Source of the DNA: Pseudomonas anatoliensis | GTDB lineage: Bacteria > Pseudomonadota > Gammaproteobacteria > Pseudomonadales > Pseudomonadaceae | Direction: 5' to 3' | Length of the DNA stretch: 64,000 nt | Assembly (NCBI RefSeq): GCF_017976235.1 | Contig: NZ_JACVHC010000001.1 | Span: forward strand, 186,001 to 250,000 | Shown: positions 61,239-64,000 of the stretch, one piece after another | Layout: every line of letters starts with the position of its first letter | Numbering within the stretch: position 1 is the stretch's first letter | Position numbers and translations under genes: made by a program | The notes under the pieces: generated by a model | What the model saw: only the letters and a program-made list of their open reading frames with translations | Databases searched by the model: none | What the model was told of the DNA's origin: nothing

Positions 61239-61451
61239 TTAGCGATTTGAAAAGTCGGCGATTGCCGGTTTCGAGTCGCAAGGGCAGGGCGCTTCGTCGA
61301 ATTTATATTGCTCGATGATTCTGTGTTGCTCGTCGAGCTTGCTTGCAAGGTCGGCCGTCAGGGAATGATTGTTCACCGCTTCTATATATAGAAGAGGTCG
61401 GCGCAGAGCCCTGGCGTGATTGGTTGTATTCGCCTCGGGGGCGCGACGCAT
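61239..61451 (-). CDS. Possible small protein between the tRNA cluster and tig
   Basis: A 70-codon frame whose second half has coding-like composition (HSLTADLASKLDEQHRIIEQ, then YKFDEAPCPCDSKPAIADFS). No clear ribosome site precedes ATG 61451, and a palindrome CTTCTATATATAGAAG (61379-61394) lies within. It may instead be tig upstream sequence. No family recognised. Confidence 0.3.
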   Translation of the reverse strand: MRRAPEANTTNHARALRRPLLYIEAVNNHSLTADLASKLDEQHRIIEQYKFDEAPCPCDSKPAIADFSNR

Positions 61452-61595
61452 CCGTGCATCGGCTCCTATAAATTGCCTGCTGTTTTTTTACCCGTTTTCA
61501 GTAGGGTGACTTCTTGAGTTTGACCCACTAGAATGCATGCCCTTGATTCTGGGGTCGGAAACGGCCGGCTAACGTCTGTGCAACGAGGAATATCC

Positions 61596-62906
61596 ATGCA
61601 AGTTTCTGTTGAAAATACTACTGCTCTTGAGCGCCGCATGAGCGTCACCGTGCCGGCTGAGCGTATTGAGAGCCAGGTCAACAAGCGTCTGCAGCAGACT
61701 GCCCAAAAGGCCAAGATTGCTGGCTTCCGTCCAGGCAAAGTGCCAATGAGCGAAATCAAGCGCCGTTTCGGTGCTGATGCTCGTCAGGAAGCTGTTGGTG
61801 ACGTCATCCAATCCTCCTTCTACGAAGCTGTGGTTGAGCAGAAGCTGAACCCGGCTGGTTCGCCTGCAATCGAGCCTAAGTCGCTTGAAGCTGGCAAGGA
61901 TCTGGAATACGTTGCCGTATTCGAAGTGTTCCCTGAGTTCACCGTTGCCGGTTTCGAAGGCATCACTGTCGAGCGCCTGAGCGCTGACGTGGCTGACGCT
62001 GACCTGGACAAAATGCTCGACATCCTGCGCAAGCAGAACACCCGTTTTGAAGTGGCCGATCGTGCTGCCCAGAACGAAGACCAGCTGAACATCGATTTCG
62101 TTGGCAAGGTTGACGGCGAAGTGTTTGCTGGCGGTTCCGCCAAGGGCACTCAGCTGGTACTGGGTTCCGGCCGCATGATCCCGGGCTTCGAAGATGGCCT
62201 GGTTGGTGCTAAAGCGGGCGAAGAGCGCGTTCTGAACCTGACCTTCCCTGAGGACTATCAGAACCTGGACCTGGCCGGCAAAACCGCCGAGTTCACCGTT
62301 ACTGTAAACACTGTTTCCGAGCCAAAGCTGCCTGAGCTGAACGAAGAATTCTTCGCTCAATTCGGTATCAAGGAAAGCGGCATCGACGGTTTCCGCACCG
62401 AAGTTCGCAAGAACATGGAGCGTGAACTGCGTCAGGCGATCAAATCCAAGGTCAAGAATCAGGTAATGGACGGTCTGCTGGCCACCAACCCGATCGAAGT
62501 GCCAAAGGCTCTGCTGTCCAACGAAGTTGACCGTCTGCGCGTGCAGGCTGTTCAGCAGTTCGGTGGCAACATCAAGCCTGACCAACTGCCGGCCGAGCTG
62601 TTCGAAGAGCAAGCCAAGCGCCGCGTCGTGCTGGGTCTGATCGTGGCTGAAGTGGTCAAGCAGTTCGACCTCAAGCCTGACGAAGCCCGCGTACGTGAAA
62701 TGATTCAGGAAATGGCTTCGGCCTACCAAGAGCCTGAGCAGGTTGTGTCCTGGTACTACAAGAACGACCAGCAACTGAACGAAGTTCGTTCGGTTGTGCT
62801 GGAAGAGCAAGTTGTGGATACTGTTCTGCAGAAAGCTAGCGTGACCGACAAATCGGTCTCTTACGAAGAAGCGGTCAAGCCGGTAGAAGCTCCAACAGCC
62901 GACTGA
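61596..62906 (+). CDS. tig: Trigger factor
   Basis: A 436-residue ribosome-bound chaperone and prolyl isomerase. The N-terminal ribosome-binding domain has the signature [17 protein letters not shown] near residues 43-59. The FKBP-type isomerase domain (about 150-245) contains [20 protein letters not shown] and [17 protein letters not shown]. The C-terminal helical arms carry substrate binding ([20 protein letters not shown]). The start is ATG 61596, after AACGAGGAATATCC. It is followed by clpP and clpX in the universal order. Confidence 0.98.
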   Translation: MQVSVENTTALERRMSVTVPAERIESQVNKRLQQTAQKAKIAGFRPGKVPMSEIKRRFGADARQEAVGDVIQSSFYEAVVEQKLNPAGSPAIEPKSLEAGKDLEYVAVFEVFPEFTVAGFEGITVERLSADVADADLDKMLDILRKQNTRFEVADRAAQNEDQLNIDFVGKVDGEVFAGGSAKGTQLVLGSGRMIPGFEDGLVGAKAGEERVLNLTFPEDYQNLDLAGKTAEFTVTVNTVSEPKLPELNEEFFAQFGIKESGIDGFRTEVRKNMERELRQAIKSKVKNQVMDGLLATNPIEVPKALLSNEVDRLRVQAVQQFGGNIKPDQLPAELFEEQAKRRVVLGLIVAEVVKQFDLKPDEARVREMIQEMASAYQEPEQVVSWYYKNDQQLNEVRSVVLEEQVVDTVLQKASVTDKSVSYEEAVKPVEAPTAD

Positions 62907-62931
62907 TTGTTTTTGCGTTAAGAAGTGCTCA

Positions 62932-62959
62932 CATAAGCCAGCTCTCGAGCTGGCTTATG
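62932..62959. promoter_or_regulatory. Perfect 12-bp-arm hairpin between tig and clpP
   Basis: CATAAGCCAGCT-CTCG-AGCTGGCTTATG with no T run. It could end part of the tig transcript or protect it from 3' exonucleases, uncoupling tig from clpPX. Confidence 0.75.
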
Positions 62960-62998
62960 CGTATTCAAGACATAACTATTTGGGAGTGACTGCAGAGC

Positions 62999-63634
62999 AT
63001 GTTCCGTAATTCGTATATTCAGCAGAACTCTGATATCCAGGCCGCAGGCGGCCTGGTTCCGATGGTTGTCGAGCAGTCTGCTCGTGGCGAACGCGCCTAT
63101 GACATCTACTCGCGCCTGCTCAAGGAGCGAGTGATCTTTCTGGTTGGTCCGGTAGAGGACTACATGGCCAACCTGATTTGCGCGCAACTGCTGTTCCTTG
63201 AAGCGGAAAACCCGGACAAGGACATCCATCTCTATATCAACTCCCCGGGCGGTTCGGTGACAGCGGGCATGTCGATCTACGACACCATGCAGTTCATCAA
63301 ACCCAACGTATCGACCACTTGCATCGGCCAGGCGTGCAGCATGGGCGCGTTCCTGCTGACCGCAGGTGCTCCAGGCAAGCGTTTCTGCCTGCCGAACTCG
63401 CGTGTGATGATTCACCAGCCACTGGGCGGTTTCCAGGGTCAGGCATCGGATATCGAAATTCATGCCAAGGAAATCCTCTTCATTCGCGAACGTCTGAACA
63501 CGTTGATGGCCAAGCACAGCGGTCACACTCTGGAAGAAATCGAGCGCGATACCAACCGCGATAACTTCATGAGTGCAGAAGCTGCGAAGGCATATGGCTT
63601 GATCGACGAAGTGATCAACCAGCGCCCAGCGTAA
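62999..63634 (+). CDS. clpP: ATP-dependent Clp protease, proteolytic subunit
   Basis: A 211-residue serine protease that forms two stacked heptamer rings and degrades proteins fed by ClpX or ClpA. The catalytic triad is Ser114 (GQACSMGAF), His139 (VMIHQPLGG) and Asp188 ([13 protein letters not shown]). The N-terminal propeptide and the [20 protein letters not shown] segment are standard. The start is ATG 62999 after GGGAGTG. It precedes clpX. Confidence 0.98.
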   Translation: MFRNSYIQQNSDIQAAGGLVPMVVEQSARGERAYDIYSRLLKERVIFLVGPVEDYMANLICAQLLFLEAENPDKDIHLYINSPGGSVTAGMSIYDTMQFIKPNVSTTCIGQACSMGAFLLTAGAPGKRFCLPNSRVMIHQPLGGFQGQASDIEIHAKEILFIRERLNTLMAKHSGHTLEEIERDTNRDNFMSAEAAKAYGLIDEVINQRPA

Positions 63635-63678
63635 AAATAAGCAGCTCAAAATAGGCTTGGTCGGCTGGTCTGATCAGC

Positions 63679-63699
63679 GGCGGGCTTGAAAAAGCCCGC
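63679..63699. promoter_or_regulatory. Hairpin between clpP and clpX
   Basis: GCGGGCTT-GAAA-AAGCCCGC without a T run, 49 bases before the clpX start; a likely attenuating or RNA-stabilising structure. Confidence 0.6.
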
Positions 63700-63747
63700 A
63701 ATAGCCTTCATCTTGTGTTGCAAGCCTATCGGATTTGGATCGAACGA

Positions 63748-64000
63748 ATGACTGACACCCGCAACGGCGAGGACAACGGCAAGCTGCTCTATTGCTCCTT
63801 CTGTGGCAAAAGCCAGCATGAAGTGCGCAAATTGATTGCCGGCCCCTCGGTCTTTATCTGCGACGAGTGCGTCGACCTGTGCAATGACATCATCCGTGAG
63901 GAGGTGCAGGAAGCCCAGGCCGAAAGCAGCGCGCATAAATTGCCTTCGCCTAAAGAAATCAGCGGCATCCTTGACCAATATGTAATTGGTCAGGAGCGTG
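63748..64000 (+). CDS. clpX: ATP-dependent Clp protease ATP-binding subunit ClpX, N-terminal part
   Basis: The gene runs off the right end; 84 codons are present. The N-terminal C4 zinc-binding domain that recognises substrates and adaptors is complete: Cys-x2-Cys in [20 protein letters not shown] and Cys-x2-Cys in [18 protein letters not shown]. Then comes the linker ([20 protein letters not shown]) and the start of the AAA+ domain (YVIGQER). The ATG at 63748 begins [18 protein letters not shown], as in other pseudomonads. Confidence 0.97.
   Translation, partial: MTDTRNGEDNGKLLYCSFCGKSQHEVRKLIAGPSVFICDECVDLCNDIIREEVQEAQAESSAHKLPSPKEISGILDQYVIGQER

Noticed and set aside
61379..61394. CTTCTATATATAGAAG as an operator for tig
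   Set aside because: The palindrome is real, but it lies about 200 bases before tig and no matching regulator or second copy is seen. I could not support a function.

Overview
The window reads as chromosome of a Pseudomonas, most likely of the P. fluorescens lineage. This is inferred from the tRNA(Arg-His-Leu-His)-tig-clpP-clpX order, a divergent ampR/ampC pair, a glucarate dehydratase/permease/GntR locus, high GC coding sequence, and very many copies of the short palindromic (REP-type) repeats that fluorescent pseudomonads carry between genes. There is no prophage, insertion sequence, integrase or CRISPR array.

Layout. 1-7 kb: the 3' end of an autotransporter, the selenium pair selD-mnmH, a periplasmic histidine phosphatase followed by a 115-bp tandem array, a glutathione transferase, and an Escherichia-type (cysteine/zinc) hemB. 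7-16 kb: an FAD monooxygenase, a TonB-dependent siderophore receptor broken by one in-frame TAA at codon 46, a DUF1615 lipoprotein, a secreted protein made almost wholly of 13-residue repeats, an ECF sigma/anti-sigma pair, a DUF3455 protein and a second glutathione transferase. 16-25 kb: the accessory heart of the window. It holds a CBS-domain protein, a 1647-residue protein with a leucine-rich repeat and an NEL-type E3 ubiquitin ligase domain, and, convergent with it, an orphan TcC/RHS toxin whose variable tail carries a deaminase-type zinc site. 25-32 kb: DNA polymerase II (polB), DUF1810, aldo/keto reductase, periplasmic aldose epimerase, a lipoprotein and an MFS exporter. 32.4-33.4 kb: a gene-free block of nested repeats. 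33-47 kb: TauE-type permease, GNAT, DUF4174, ampC/ampR, the gudD-gudP-gntR glucarate locus, EamA and LysR genes, trhP (yegQ) and an AI-2E family permease. 47-60 kb: small secreted proteins, a shikimate dehydrogenase-like gene, cupin, YceH, DUF1993, sstT, an MFS exporter with an NhaR-like LysR gene, TerC, small acidic proteins, pbpG and folD. 60.5-64 kb: four tRNA genes, tig, clpP and the start of clpX.

Genes that work together: SelD makes selenophosphate for MnmH, and the two are translationally coupled. The ECF sigma gene overlaps its anti-sigma gene by ATGA. AmpR would control ampC. GudP imports glucarate or galactarate and GudD dehydrates it, probably under the adjacent GntR regulator, whose likely TTGT-N3-ACAA operators flank the divergent promoters. 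Tig, ClpP and ClpX handle nascent and damaged proteins. The NEL protein and the TcC toxin both resemble factors aimed at eukaryotic cells, share one bidirectional terminator and have no recognisable immunity gene. They are the most interesting part of the window.
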